A stretch of DNA of 64,000 nucleotides from Xanthomonas sp. DAR 35659 (GCF_041242975.1 NZ_CP162488.1:1292001-1356000), one strand, 5' to 3'; shown: positions 46,985 through 56,644, numbered from the stretch's first letter. The notes: generated from the sequence alone by a model not told the origin. Numbers and translations: made by a program.

Positions 46985-48682
46985 TCAGAAGGTCAGGCCG
47001 AAACGGGCCCAGTAGCGCACGTCCTTGCCATCGGCCGGATCGGTGCCGCCGGTCGGCTTGGCCGCGGCCAGGTCCAGGGTCAGTCCCTGCCAGTGCGGAA
47101 GGCGCAGGTTCAGCCCGACGCCCGGTCCCTGGAATGTGGTGACGCTGTCGTACACGGCGCGGTTGGCGCCGTTGGGATAGACCCGGCCGTAGTCGTAGAA
47201 CACGCTGGCGGTCAGCAGGTCGCCCCAGGGGCGGCTGCCGAACGGCGAGGCGACGCCGGCGAAGCCCGGCGCGTCGACCTGGTACTCCAGGCTGGAGTCG
47301 AAGCCGCGGTCGCCCAGGGCACTGCCCAGGGCGAAGGCGCGCACGCTGGTCGGGCCGCCGAGCGAGAGCTGTTCCAGCGGGGTCAGCGCGTCGTCGCTGT
47401 ACTGGCCGTTGAGGCGCAATTGCAGGCGCTGGGTGGCGGTCAGGCCCTGCAGGCGGGTATAGCCCAGGCGCGCGACCACGAAATGGCGGTCGTGCTCGGG
47501 GTACAGGTAATCGGTGCGCGGCGAGTCGTCGTCGAGCGCGCCGCGCACGCTGAGCTGGAGCATGTCGATGGCATGCCGTGCGCGATCGTCGTGGCGCAGC
47601 GCCATCCCCAGTTCGAGCACGTCGAACTTCTGCTTGGACAGCAGCACGCCCAGGCCCTGGATGCGCGAACTCTCCTGCACCAGGTGCAGCCAGCTCTGCA
47701 TGCGCCAGGCATCGGTGTTGCGGAATTTCCAGTCCAGGCCGAACGCGGTCTGCACGGTCGGCCCCTTCAGGTCGAGCGCGGCGAACGCGCCGGTGTTCAG
47801 ATCCACCACGCTGCGGGTGTAGGCAGCGCTGACGCTCAATCCGGAGACATCGGCGATCGGCGCCTGATAAGCGAGGCTGCCCTGCCAGGTGTTGGCCGGG
47901 TCGAGCGCATAGGCGTAGCTGGCGGACAGGTGGTCGCCGAGCCCGAGCGGGTTGTTCCAGTCCACCCCGAGTTGGGCGCGATAGCGGCCGATGCTCGGGG
48001 TGCCGTAGTTGCTGGCGCCGAGGCTGATCTGCAGCGGGCGCTCTTCGCTGGCCTGGATCACCACGTCGGTCTCGCCGGGCTGCGCCCCGGGCTTGAGCAC
48101 CGAGGTGACCGAGACGCCGGGCAGGTCGCGGGCGTACAGCAGCGCCGACTGCAGGTCCTGCTGGCGCAGGATCTGGCCTTGCAGCGCCAGCGCCGGGCTG
48201 GCGATGAGGCGGTCGTCGTAGCGGCGCGCGCCCTCGACCGTGATCCTGCCGACCCGGCCTTCGGCGACGCGGATCTCGACCACCTGGTCGGGGCCCAGGG
48301 TCTGCACCGGCAGATAGGCGCGGGCGACCAGGAAACCGGCCTCCCGGTAGGCCTGGGTCAGCGTATCGGCGATCTGCTGCAACTGGGCGAAGCTGAGCCG
48401 GGCCGGCACGATGCCGCCACCAAGCGCGCGCAGGCGCGCGTCGGCCAGCGCCTGCAGGCGAGCACCATCGATCTGCTGGCGCGGGTGGTCGCCGACCCCG
48501 GTTACCCGGATCGCCTGCACCGTGATCGGCGCCGTCGCCGTGGCGGACGCGTCCGGGGCGGTCGCGGCGTCCTGGGCAAGGGCCGGCGCGCAGCTCAGGG
48601 TCAGCGCCAGGCCGGCGGCCCAGGGCAGGGCGTGCAGCGCGTTCGCCAGTGCACTGGGACGCAGGCGGCAGGAGATCGTCAT
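46985..48682 (-). CDS. Two-partner secretion outer-membrane transporter (TpsB, FhaC/ShlB family)
   Basis: 565 residues from ATG 48682, a signal peptide ending PALAQ, POTRA domains (about 50-210, starting ITVQAIRVTGV), and a 16-stranded Omp85-type barrel. The plug or lid signature SVRAFALGS (VRGY/F-type; near residue 446) is present, and the last strand ends WARFGLTF. It exports the adhesin encoded directly downstream. Start and stop of the two genes are 13 bp apart, a classic tps operon. Confidence 0.92.
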   Translation of the reverse strand: MTISCRLRPSALANALHALPWAAGLALTLSCAPALAQDAATAPDASATATAPITVQAIRVTGVGDHPRQQIDGARLQALADARLRALGGGIVPARLSFAQLQQIADTLTQAYREAGFLVARAYLPVQTLGPDQVVEIRVAEGRVGRITVEGARRYDDRLIASPALALQGQILRQQDLQSALLYARDLPGVSVTSVLKPGAQPGETDVVIQASEERPLQISLGASNYGTPSIGRYRAQLGVDWNNPLGLGDHLSASYAYALDPANTWQGSLAYQAPIADVSGLSVSAAYTRSVVDLNTGAFAALDLKGPTVQTAFGLDWKFRNTDAWRMQSWLHLVQESSRIQGLGVLLSKQKFDVLELGMALRHDDRARHAIDMLQLSVRGALDDDSPRTDYLYPEHDRHFVVARLGYTRLQGLTATQRLQLRLNGQYSDDALTPLEQLSLGGPTSVRAFALGSALGDRGFDSSLEYQVDAPGFAGVASPFGSRPWGDLLTASVFYDYGRVYPNGANRAVYDSVTTFQGPGVGLNLRLPHWQGLTLDLAAAKPTGGTDPADGKDVRYWARFGLTF

Positions 48683-48940
48683 GATTGTTAAGGCTTCGTT
48701 AGTGTGAAGGCTCGCGCAATTTAGCCTCCCCACTGCCAGTCAATCTGAGCGAATCTGAGCGAACGCCCTCTGCGCCTGGCGTCCCCTGACAGCGGTGTCC
48801 GGGAATCACCTACACGTGCTGGAAGCTACCGAGTGAAGGTGATCGCATGGCCGCGATCACCGCTGGCACGCCCGCATGAGGGGGCCGTGCGCTCGCCGCT
48901 GCCAGATGCCTGGCCCGGCGTCCCTTGCGTCGGTCAGGAC

Positions 48941-49486
48941 TTACGCCGCGACGCTGGCGTACTGCACTTCGCGCAGCGCCTGCCGGTAGGCCTTGGCAGT
49001 GGCGTCGTTGTAGGCGACCAGGATGATGCGCTTGGGCACCGCGTGCGCCTTCTGCCAGGCCTCGGTCTCGGCCACCGCGATGCGCGCGGCCTGTTGCAGC
49101 GGGTAGCCATAGACGCCGCAGCTGATCGCCGGGAACGCCACCGAGTGCAGGCCCATCTGTTCGGCCAGGCGCAGCGAGCGCCAGTAGCAGTTGGCCAGCA
49201 GCGCCGGTTCGTCGTGCGCGCCGTCGCGCCAGACCGGGCCCACCGTGTGCAATACGTGGCGTGCCTTGAGCCGGTAGCCGGCGGTGGCGCGGACTTCGCC
49301 CACCGGGCAGCGTACGCCGGGCTTGAGTTGCGGCAGGGCCAGACATGCTTCCAGCAGTTGCGGGCCGGCGGCACGATGGATCGCGCCGTCCACGCCGCCG
49401 CCGCCCAGCAGCGACTCGTTGGCGGCGTTGACGATGGCGTCCACGTCCAGTTGGGTGATGTCGCCTTGCCAGATTTCGATGTTCAT
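48941..49486 (-). CDS. Macro-domain protein, O-acetyl-ADP-ribose deacetylase-like
   Basis: 181 residues, close to E. coli YmdB (177). The ADP-ribose site is intact: [23 protein letters not shown] (about 19-41), TVGPVWRDG, and the phosphate loop [13 protein letters not shown]. It should bind ADP-ribose and may remove ADP-ribose or acetyl groups from small molecules or proteins. It is single, and a decayed relative lies at 39568-39681. The upstream ribosome-binding site is weak. Confidence 0.9.
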   Translation of the reverse strand: MNIEIWQGDITQLDVDAIVNAANESLLGGGGVDGAIHRAAGPQLLEACLALPQLKPGVRCPVGEVRATAGYRLKARHVLHTVGPVWRDGAHDEPALLANCYWRSLRLAEQMGLHSVAFPAISCGVYGYPLQQAARIAVAETEAWQKAHAVPKRIILVAYNDATAKAYRQALREVQYASVAA

Positions 49487-49612
49487 GCGGGGATCTTTAT
49501 GGGATTCCAATGATGGAAACGTGATGAAGGCGGCGTCCCGGCCGCCGCCGCGCAACGGCGGCTTAACCGGGCAACGGCAAGACTGCGCCGTCCCCATCTC
49601 AGCGCCTGCGAC

Positions 49613-50134
49613 ATGCACCCGATCCAGCCCCCACCCGCCGTCGCCGAGGCGCTTGCGCGCGGCGAGATCATCAAGGCCATCAAGCTGTGGCGCGATCACA
49701 GCGGCGTGGACCTGCGCAGCGCCAAGCAGCAGGTGGACGCGTGGCTGCAGGCCGGCGCCTCGCAGGCGGTCGCCGAGATGCTGAACCGGCAGGCGGGCGG
49801 CGCGGCCACGGCCATCGCCGCCACCGATCCCGACGGTTTGCCGCCCGCCGCGCAGCTGGCCTTGGCCCAGGGCCAGATGCTGCAGGCCATCAAGCTGACC
49901 CGCGAGCAGTACCCGGGGATGGGCTTGCGCGAGGCCAAGGACCTGGTCGAACGGCACCGCGATCGCGAGGGTGGCCTCGATCCCGACCATGCGCATGCGC
50001 GTGCGCCCGATCGCAGCGCTCCGCCGGCAGGGACGTCGCCGACGGTCGCCAGCGGCGATCGCGCGGGCACGTGGTGGTGGGGGGCGGTGATCCTGCTGGT
50101 CGCGGCGGCGGTGTTCTGGTGGCTACGCCGCTAG
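49613..50134 (+). CDS. Membrane protein with two L7/L12 C-terminal-like motifs
   Basis: 173 residues. Two similar segments, [32 protein letters not shown] (about 13-44) and [32 protein letters not shown] (about 83-114), match the ribosomal L7/L12 C-terminal pattern (K-x-x-x-I-K-x-x-R-x-x-T-G-L-G-L-x-E-A-K-x-x-V). A Pro/Ala-rich linker leads to one hydrophobic segment ([18 protein letters not shown]) with an arginine end, so the protein is a tail-anchored or C-in anchored membrane protein. Function unknown. Confidence 0.75.
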   Translation: MHPIQPPPAVAEALARGEIIKAIKLWRDHSGVDLRSAKQQVDAWLQAGASQAVAEMLNRQAGGAATAIAATDPDGLPPAAQLALAQGQMLQAIKLTREQYPGMGLREAKDLVERHRDREGGLDPDHAHARAPDRSAPPAGTSPTVASGDRAGTWWWGAVILLVAAAVFWWLRR

Positions 50135-50303
50135 CGCGACGCGTCGCGGACGGCGCCGGACACGGATCAAGCCAGGGGAATGCCGGGGCGGTGGGCGAGG
50201 CGGATGCGCCACCGCTTCCGGCCACGGTCGCAAGGATCCTGCCGCAGCGACGAGGACATCGCCGCCGTCGCGGCGCAGAGCGTCCCGGCGCCCGCACCGC
50301 GGT

Positions 50304-50831
50304 CTATAGCCAGCGCTTCACCTGTCGGCAATAGCGGTCGTAGGCGCTGCCGAAGCGCTCGCGCAGGCGCGCTTCCTCGAACGGGATCACCACCCGCTGC
50401 AAGGCCAGCAGCGGCAACGGCAACAGCAGCAGCGCCCACGGCCAGCCGATCTGCACGCACAGGCCGGCGTAGCTCAGCACCAGGCTGACGTACATCGGGT
50501 TGCGCGTGTGGCGATACGGCCCGCGCACCACCAGGCTGGACGGATCGCGCTCGGGCAGGATGGTGGTGCGGCGTTGCGCGAACAGCACGAAGCAGGCCAG
50601 CGCCAACACCAAGCCGGCACCGGCGGTGATGCCGCCTGCGATCTGCATCCAGGCCAGCGCATCGCCTTGCGGCAAGGGCAGGGCGAGCAGGTGTTGCAGC
50701 ACGGCGCCGAGCAGCAGCGCGACGAAGAAGTGCGCCGGCGAGGTCGAACGCACCAGCAGCGGCACGCGCGCAGGGCGGCAGGCGTCCTGCTCCGAAACTC
50801 GATTGCTCAACGCTCCCACTCCAGATGCCAT
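50304..50831 (-). CDS. Isoprenylcysteine carboxyl methyltransferase-like membrane protein
   Basis: 175 residues from ATG 50831. Four hydrophobic segments and the ICMT/PEMT-type motif VVRGPYRHTRNPMYVS (about 119-134) with the later FEEARLRERFGSAYDRYCRQVKRWL are diagnostic. A longer N-terminal extension lacks support. Members methylate small substrates using SAM; the bacterial substrate is unknown. Confidence 0.85.
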   Translation of the reverse strand: MASGVGALSNRVSEQDACRPARVPLLVRSTSPAHFFVALLLGAVLQHLLALPLPQGDALAWMQIAGGITAGAGLVLALACFVLFAQRRTTILPERDPSSLVVRGPYRHTRNPMYVSLVLSYAGLCVQIGWPWALLLLPLPLLALQRVVIPFEEARLRERFGSAYDRYCRQVKRWL

Positions 50832-51127
50832 GCGTCCAATGTCCGCTACTTTACCGTGCGCCCGGCACCGTGTCCGACGCCGGAGGGCGTGGATGCTGCC
50901 GCAAGGCGCCGGCGCCGGGGATGCGCGCACGTCGGGCACGCGCCGCCATGCGCGACACGCGCAATCGCCCGCGGCAGGCCGCAGCGCCGGGAACGCGTGG
51001 CGATGGCGCCCGCGGCAGCAAACGCCTTACCCTACCGGCCCGATCCGATGCAGGCGTTCGCCGGTGCATCGGCATCGCGTTCGTTCCGCGACGCGCCACC
51101 GCATTCCTCCCACCTCACTTTCGATCC

Positions 51128-52234
51128 ATGTCCCTTTCGCCTACGTCCTCCGACACCGCCTCCGTTCCACGCCGCCGCGTCATCCTCGAAGACGACATCG
51201 ACGGTTTCACGCCGGCGCAGTTGCTGTTGCTGCAATCGCCCGAGGTCGAGGTGCTGGGCATTTCGGTGGTCAGCGGCAACATCTGGCGCGACGCGGCGCT
51301 GGCGCATACGCGGCGCCTGCTGGAGATCGCCGGCCGCGGCGATGTGCCGGTGCTGGCCGGCCCGGTGCAGCCGCTGCTCAACAGCGAGGTGGCGACCGAG
51401 CGCTGGGAAGCGCTGTACGGCAAGTTGCTGTGGAAGGGCGCGTGGACCCGGCAGTGGGTGGAGCACGACACCGTGCAGAGCGCGCCGCGCTACCACGCGC
51501 ACGACGTGGTGCCGGACCTGGCGCTGGGCAATCCGTCGGTGGTGCCGGTCGCCGACGAGCCGGCGGCGTTGTTCATGCTCCGCAAGGTGCGCGAGTTTCC
51601 CGGCGAGGTCAGCATCGTCGCCACCGGGCCGCTGACCAACCTGGCGCTGGCGCAGCGGCTGGACCCGGAGTTCGCCTCGCTGGCCAAGGAATTGGTGTAC
51701 ATGGGCGGCAGCCTCAATCCGCGGCAGCGCCGCGACAGCGTGTCGGCGGCCCAGTTCGCGCGCGAGTTCGTCAACTCGCCGCGGCGCGAGTTCAACATCC
51801 GCTGGGATCCGGAAGCGGCCAGCATCGTGATGCGTTCGCCGTGGCGCAGGATGGTGATGGTGCCTGTGGATCCGTCCACCGCGACCGAGCTGACGCCGCA
51901 GTTGCTGGCACGGATGAGCGCCGCCGACACCCCGATCGGGCATGCGCTGCGCCGGCGCGAGCCGGGCTTCCCGATGTGGGACGAACTGGCCGCGGCGGTG
52001 TGGCTGCGGCCGGAACTGGCCACGCTCACCGAGACGCTGTACGTGGACGCCAACACCGAGTTCGGCGCCGGCTACGGCGACATCCTGTCGTGGGCGCCGG
52101 GCTACCAGCCGGGCCTGGGCGAGCAGGCGCAGCAGGTGGTGCGCGAGGTCGACGTCGACGCCATCGAGCAGTTGCTGGTGGAACGGTTGACCGCGCCGCA
52201 GCCGCCGGCGCTGGGCGTGCCGCTGCCGGGCTGA
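51128..52234 (+). CDS. Nucleoside hydrolase-like protein, divergent metal site
   Basis: 368 residues from ATG 51128. The fold is that of IU-nucleoside hydrolases: RRRVILEDDIDGF at the N-terminus, then SPEVEVLGISVVSGNIW, VPVLAGP, VATGPLTNLALAQRL and VYMGGSLNPRQR. The usual DxDxxxDD metal motif reads EDDIDGFTPAQ, so the second DD pair is lost. This also occurs in a distinct nucleoside-hydrolase-like subgroup. It begins the purine locus and could free a purine base, but the change leaves the activity open. A 140-bp gap precedes the amidase gene. Confidence 0.78.
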   Translation: MSLSPTSSDTASVPRRRVILEDDIDGFTPAQLLLLQSPEVEVLGISVVSGNIWRDAALAHTRRLLEIAGRGDVPVLAGPVQPLLNSEVATERWEALYGKLLWKGAWTRQWVEHDTVQSAPRYHAHDVVPDLALGNPSVVPVADEPAALFMLRKVREFPGEVSIVATGPLTNLALAQRLDPEFASLAKELVYMGGSLNPRQRRDSVSAAQFAREFVNSPRREFNIRWDPEAASIVMRSPWRRMVMVPVDPSTATELTPQLLARMSAADTPIGHALRRREPGFPMWDELAAAVWLRPELATLTETLYVDANTEFGAGYGDILSWAPGYQPGLGEQAQQVVREVDVDAIEQLLVERLTAPQPPALGVPLPG

Positions 52235-52375
52235 GCGCGCCGCGGCGCACCCGCCGCGTGGCCGTGGCGCTGCGCCGCGGGTGGGCCGCGCGCTTGCGCG
52301 ATGCGTGCGTCGCAGGCGACGCTGCGGTGGCGCCGGCCGGTTCCGTCCGGCTCCCTCCCCACCGAGACGCCCTAC

Positions 52376-53830
52376 ATGCAGATTCCCGCGACCTGGCAAG
52401 CCGGCATCCAGCGCAATACCGAACTGCTGCTCGGCTATGCGCGGCTGCTGGAGGCGTTCCAGCCGCCGCCGGCGGCGCCGGTCGCGGACGGCGCCGGCCA
52501 GGTGGCGGCGCTGGTCGCAGCCACGCGCGCGGATGGCGGCGCGGCGCTGCGGCATGCCCAACACGCGCTGGCGCAGATCGCGCAGGAGAATCCGCGGCTG
52601 TGTGCGGTGACGCGGTCGCTGCCGGCGCGGGCCGAGGCCGATGCCGCGCGCGTGCAGGCGGTCCTGGCCGGCGGCGGCGATGGCGGCGCGCTGGCCGGCG
52701 TGCCGTTCGTGGTCAAGGACTTGTTCGACGTGGCCGGGCTGGCGACCACCGCCGGCGCCGCGCTGCGCGCCGACGCGGCGCCGGCCATGCGCGATGCGGC
52801 GGTGCTGCGGCGGCTGGGCGCCGCCGGCGCGGTACTGGTCGGCACCGCCAACATGGACGAGTTCGCCTACGGCTTCGCCACCGTCAATGCGCATTACGGC
52901 ACCACCGCCAATCCGCACGACGTGCAGCGCCTGGCCGGCGGTTCCTCCGGCGGCTCGGCGGCGGCGGTGGCCGCGCGCTGGGTGCCGTTCGCGCTGGGGT
53001 CGGACACCAACGGTTCGATCCGCGTGCCGGCGGCGCTGTGCGGGATCTACGGCCTGCGCCCCAGCCACGCCAGCCTGGACCTGGACGGGGTGTTTCCGTT
53101 CGTCGACGCCTTCGACACGGTGGGGCCGTTCGCGACCACGGTGGCGGACCTGCGCGCGGTGTACGCGGCGATGCGCGGACAATCAGTCCCCGCGCTGGAG
53201 ACCGCCGGGCTGCGCGTGGCGCGGCTGGGCGGCTGGTTCCAGCGCAATCTCGATCCGGAACTGGAGGCCGGCCTGGCCGCGCTGCACGCCGCGCTCGGCG
53301 GCGGCCCGCTGCGCGAGCTGCCGCAGGCCGAACGCGCGCGCGCGGCGGCGTTCGTGCTGACCGCGGCCGAAGGCGGCTACCGCCACCGCCAGGCGCTGGC
53401 GACGGACGGCGCGCGCTTCGATCCGGCCACGCGCGATCGCCTGCTCGCCGGCTTGCAGTTGCCGGCGGCGGCGATCGCCGATGCGCACCGCTTCGGCGAC
53501 TGGTTCGCCGACGCGATGCGGCGGCTGTGGGACGAGGTGGACGTGCTGCTGGCGCCGGCCACGCCGTGCGTGGCGCCGCGCGCCGACCAGGACACGATCC
53601 TCATCGACGGCGTGGCGGTGTCGGCGCGCGCCAACCTCGGCGTGTTCACCCAGCCGCTGGGCCTGGCGCGCTGTCCGGTGCTGGCCGCGCCGCTGTATCG
53701 CCCGGGGCGGCTGCCGCTGGGCGTGCAACTGATCGCCGCGCCGGGACGCGAGGACCGCCTGTTCGCGCTCGCCGCGCAACTGGAGCGCGATGGCCTGATC
53801 GGGTCCACCCCACCGCCGGAGTCGCGCTGA
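52376..53830 (+). CDS. hpxY: AtzE/HpxY-family amidohydrolase with N-terminal HpxX-like (DUF4089) segment
   Basis: 484 residues. The amidase-signature triad is K114 (VVKDLFDV), S190 (AGGSSGGSA) and S214 (LGSDTNGSIR), with spacings 76 and 24 as in the family. Residues about 1-45 (PATWQAGIQRNTELLLGYARLLEAFQPPP) resemble the small protein HpxX/AtzG, usually a separate gene beside hpxY, so this looks like a natural fusion. The HpxY substrate in uric-acid pathways is not settled; AtzE itself cleaves 1-carboxybiuret. The stop overlaps the hpxW start. Confidence 0.88.
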   Translation: MQIPATWQAGIQRNTELLLGYARLLEAFQPPPAAPVADGAGQVAALVAATRADGGAALRHAQHALAQIAQENPRLCAVTRSLPARAEADAARVQAVLAGGGDGGALAGVPFVVKDLFDVAGLATTAGAALRADAAPAMRDAAVLRRLGAAGAVLVGTANMDEFAYGFATVNAHYGTTANPHDVQRLAGGSSGGSAAAVAARWVPFALGSDTNGSIRVPAALCGIYGLRPSHASLDLDGVFPFVDAFDTVGPFATTVADLRAVYAAMRGQSVPALETAGLRVARLGGWFQRNLDPELEAGLAALHAALGGGPLRELPQAERARAAAFVLTAAEGGYRHRQALATDGARFDPATRDRLLAGLQLPAAAIADAHRFGDWFADAMRRLWDEVDVLLAPATPCVAPRADQDTILIDGVAVSARANLGVFTQPLGLARCPVLAAPLYRPGRLPLGVQLIAAPGREDRLFALAAQLERDGLIGSTPPPESR

Positions 53831-55410
53831 TGTTGCAGACCTTGCGTTCCCGGCGCGGCATGGTGGTCGCGCCGCACCATCTGGCCGCGCAGGCCGGCCG
53901 CGACGTGCTGCGCGACGGCGGCACCGCGGTGGAAGCGGCGGTGGCGACCGCGGCGTGCCTGGCGGTGGTGTATCCGCACATGACCGGCATCGGCGGCGAT
54001 GGCTTCTGGCTGATCGCCGAGCCCGACGGACGCGTGCATGCGATCGACGCCTGCGGCCGCGCCGCGCAGGCGGCCACGCTGGCGCACTATGCCGGCCAGG
54101 GCGCGATCCCCTGGCGCGGTCCGGGCGCGGCCAACACCGTCGCCGGCACCGTGTCCGGCTGGGCGCTGGCGTTGCGCCAGGGCGGCGGGCGCCTGCCGCT
54201 GGCGCGGCTGCTGGAGGAGGCCATCGCGCACGCCGACGCCGGTGTGCCGGTGACCCTCGGCGGCGCCGACGTCGCCGCGCGCAAGGGCGCCGAACTGCGC
54301 GCCCAGCCGGGCGCCTACGCCGCGATCTTCGAGCCCGACGGGCAGCCGCTGCGCGAAGGCGCGCTGCTGCGCCAGCCGCAGTTGGCCGCGACCTTGCGGC
54401 GCCTGGCCGTGGCCGGCCTGGACGATTTCTACCGTGGCGCGCTGGCCGCGGAGATCGCCGCGGATCTGCAGGCGCTGGGCAGCCCGCTGCGCGCCGCCGA
54501 CCTGGCCGCGCACCAGGCCGAGGCCGGGTCGCCGTTGTCGGTGGCGATCCGCGGTGCGCGCCTGTACAACCATGCCCCGCCCACCCAGGGCCTGGCCTCG
54601 CTGCTGATCCTGGCCCTGTTCGATCGCCTGGCCGTGGCCGACGCCGATGGCTACGCGCATGTGCATGGCCTGGTCGAGGCGACCAAGCAGGCGTTCCTGG
54701 TGCGCGACGCGCATGTCGGCGACCCGGCCTGGATGACCCTGGACGCGCAGGCGCTGCTGGACGATGCCGCCGCGCTCGACGCCATGGCCGCGCGCATCGA
54801 CCCGGCGCGCGCGCTGCCGTGGCCGCAGCCCGCGCATGCCGGCGACACCGTCTGGTTCGGCGCGATCGACGGTGCCGGCCGCGCGGTCAGTTGCATCCAG
54901 TCCACGTATTTCGAGTTCGGCTCGGGGCTGGTGCTGCCGCGCAGCGGCATCGTCTGGCAGAACCGCGGCTGCAGCTTCCGCCTGGCCGCCGACGGCTGGA
55001 ATGCGCTGGCGCCGGGGCGCAAGCCGTTCCACACGCTCAATCCGGCGCTGGCGCGGTTCGACGACGGCCGGCTGATGGTTTACGGCACCATGGGCGGGGA
55101 GGGCCAGCCGCAGACCCAGGCGGCGGTGTTCAGCCGTTACGCGCGCTTCGGCATGCCGTTGCAGCAGGCGGTCAGCGCGCCGCGCTGGCTGCTCGGCCGC
55201 ACCTGGGGCGAGGACAGCACCTCGCTGAAGCTCGAAGACCGGTTCGACCCTGCCGTGGTGCGGGCATTGCACGAGGCCGGCCATGTGGTGGAACGGCTGC
55301 CGCCCTTCACCTCGGTGATGGGCCACGCCGGCGCATTGGTACGCGAGGCCGACGGCACCCTGAGCGGCGCCAGCGATCCGCGCAGCGACGGCGCGGTGGC
55401 CGGGTGGTAG
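53830..55410 (+). CDS. hpxW: Gamma-glutamyltransferase-family hydrolase, oxamate amidohydrolase (HpxW) type
   Basis: 526 residues. The N-terminal nucleophile Thr is T340 in GDTVWFGAID, which the precursor would cleave in itself to give two chains. MTGIGGDGFWLI, the QTQAAVFSRY stretch, and GRTWGEDSTSLKLEDRF fit the HpxW subgroup rather than true glutathione GGT. HpxW hydrolyses oxamate to oxalate and ammonia. No signal peptide is visible, consistent with a cytoplasmic enzyme. Confidence 0.85.
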   Translation: MLQTLRSRRGMVVAPHHLAAQAGRDVLRDGGTAVEAAVATAACLAVVYPHMTGIGGDGFWLIAEPDGRVHAIDACGRAAQAATLAHYAGQGAIPWRGPGAANTVAGTVSGWALALRQGGGRLPLARLLEEAIAHADAGVPVTLGGADVAARKGAELRAQPGAYAAIFEPDGQPLREGALLRQPQLAATLRRLAVAGLDDFYRGALAAEIAADLQALGSPLRAADLAAHQAEAGSPLSVAIRGARLYNHAPPTQGLASLLILALFDRLAVADADGYAHVHGLVEATKQAFLVRDAHVGDPAWMTLDAQALLDDAAALDAMAARIDPARALPWPQPAHAGDTVWFGAIDGAGRAVSCIQSTYFEFGSGLVLPRSGIVWQNRGCSFRLAADGWNALAPGRKPFHTLNPALARFDDGRLMVYGTMGGEGQPQTQAAVFSRYARFGMPLQQAVSAPRWLLGRTWGEDSTSLKLEDRFDPAVVRALHEAGHVVERLPPFTSVMGHAGALVREADGTLSGASDPRSDGAVAGW

Positions 55411-55596
55411 CCGCCGGGGCGACGGCGTCGTGGACGACCCATTTCGACCCATGCGCGCGCTGAGCCACACACGGTCGCTGCTGGCCGCGCTGGCGGGCGC
55501 GACGCCCGCGGCCGCGGCGCGCTTCCGTACTATGGACGCGCATGCCGCCGCGCGCTGTGCCGCGCGCCCGGCCCCGACAGGACCCCTGCTGCCGCC

Positions 55597-56526
55597 ATGC
55601 TGACGTTTTCCCGCTTCACCCGCTATTTCATGGAAGTGGCGCACTGGCGCAGCATCCGCCGCGCCGCCGAAGCCCTGCACGTCTCGGCCTCGGCGATCGA
55701 CCGGCAGATCCTCAAGGCCGAGCAGGAACTGGGCGTGCAGTTGTTCGAGCGGCTGCCGGGCGGGTTGCGCCTGACCAGCGCCGGCGAACTGCTGCTGGTG
55801 GACGCACGGCGCTGGGAGAAGAGCTATCGGCGCACGCTGGAGCAGTTCGACGAACTCAAGGGACTGCGCCGCGGCCACGTCGACATCGCGATGATCGACG
55901 CGCTCGGCGACGGCATCGTGATCGAAGCGGTGGCGCAACTGCTGGAGGCGCATCCGGGCATCACCTTCAGCCTGCAGAGCGAGGACAACCAGAAGGTCGC
56001 CGACAAGGTCATCGCCGCGGAGGTGGATTTCGGCCTGCTGCTGGATCCGGTCAGCGGCATCGACCTGGACGTGGTCGCCTTCGCCGAGATCCCGTTGGGC
56101 ATGTGCATGCCGCCGGGGCATCCACTCAGCGCCCGGGGCAGCCTGCAACTGACCGAGGTGATCGACGAGTACCGCCTGCTGCTGCCGGCCGCGCCGCTGA
56201 TCGTCAACGAGCACGCCAAGGTGGTCTACCAGCGCCAGCACATCGACACCCGCCGCTGCATCCGCTGCAACGACGTGCGGGCGTTGCGCGCGCTGGTGCG
56301 GCAGGGCGTGGGCGTGGGGCTGCTGTCGCAACTGGACGTGCTGCCGGACCTGGCCGAGGGGCGCCTGGCCTTCGTGCCGTTGCGCGCCGGCCTGGCCAAG
56401 CCGATGACCCTGTCCTTGTGCGTGGCCCCGCAGCGGCAACTGTCGCGGGCCGCGCAGACCATGCTCAAGGCCCTGGCGCCGCGGGTGGAAACGATCCTGG
56501 AGCCGCGCTCGGGGCGTAGCGCGTAG
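55597..56526 (+). CDS. LysR-family regulator of the purine locus
   Basis: 309 residues with an N-terminal winged helix (FTRYFMEVAHWRSIRRAAEALHVSASAIDRQI) and an effector domain (VDFGLLLDPVSGIDLD, then CIRCNDVRALRALVRQGVGVGLLSQL). It sits between hpxW and the main operon. The downstream 386-bp gap holds a T-N11-A dyad at 56736-56750. Likely activator of the catabolic operon; the effector (urate, allantoin or similar) is not visible. Confidence 0.85.
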   Translation: MLTFSRFTRYFMEVAHWRSIRRAAEALHVSASAIDRQILKAEQELGVQLFERLPGGLRLTSAGELLLVDARRWEKSYRRTLEQFDELKGLRRGHVDIAMIDALGDGIVIEAVAQLLEAHPGITFSLQSEDNQKVADKVIAAEVDFGLLLDPVSGIDLDVVAFAEIPLGMCMPPGHPLSARGSLQLTEVIDEYRLLLPAAPLIVNEHAKVVYQRQHIDTRRCIRCNDVRALRALVRQGVGVGLLSQLDVLPDLAEGRLAFVPLRAGLAKPMTLSLCVAPQRQLSRAAQTMLKALAPRVETILEPRSGRSA

Positions 56527-56550
56527 CGCGAATCGCAGCGCGGCGCCCGT

Positions 56551-56644
56551 ACCCTCATCCGCCCCTTCGGGGCACCTTCTCCCGAGGGGAGAAGGGAGCA
56601 GCCACTAGCCCCTCTCCCGTCGGGAGAGGGGTTGGGGTGAGGGT
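56551..56644. repeat. Intergenic inverted-repeat element (94 bp)
   Basis: ACCCTCA (56551-56557) and TGAGGGT (56638-56644) are terminal inverted ends. Inside lie the hairpins GCCCCTTCGGGGC, CTTCTCCCGAGGGGAGAAG and CCCCTCTCCCGTCGGGAGAGGGG. This combination resembles intergenic repeats seen in many xanthomonad genomes. It follows the LysR stop by 24 bp. Confidence 0.75.

Noticed and set aside
48742..48761. Tandem ATCTGAGCGA x2 upstream of tpsB
   Set aside because: Only two copies of a 10-bp unit; not enough to call a regulatory element.
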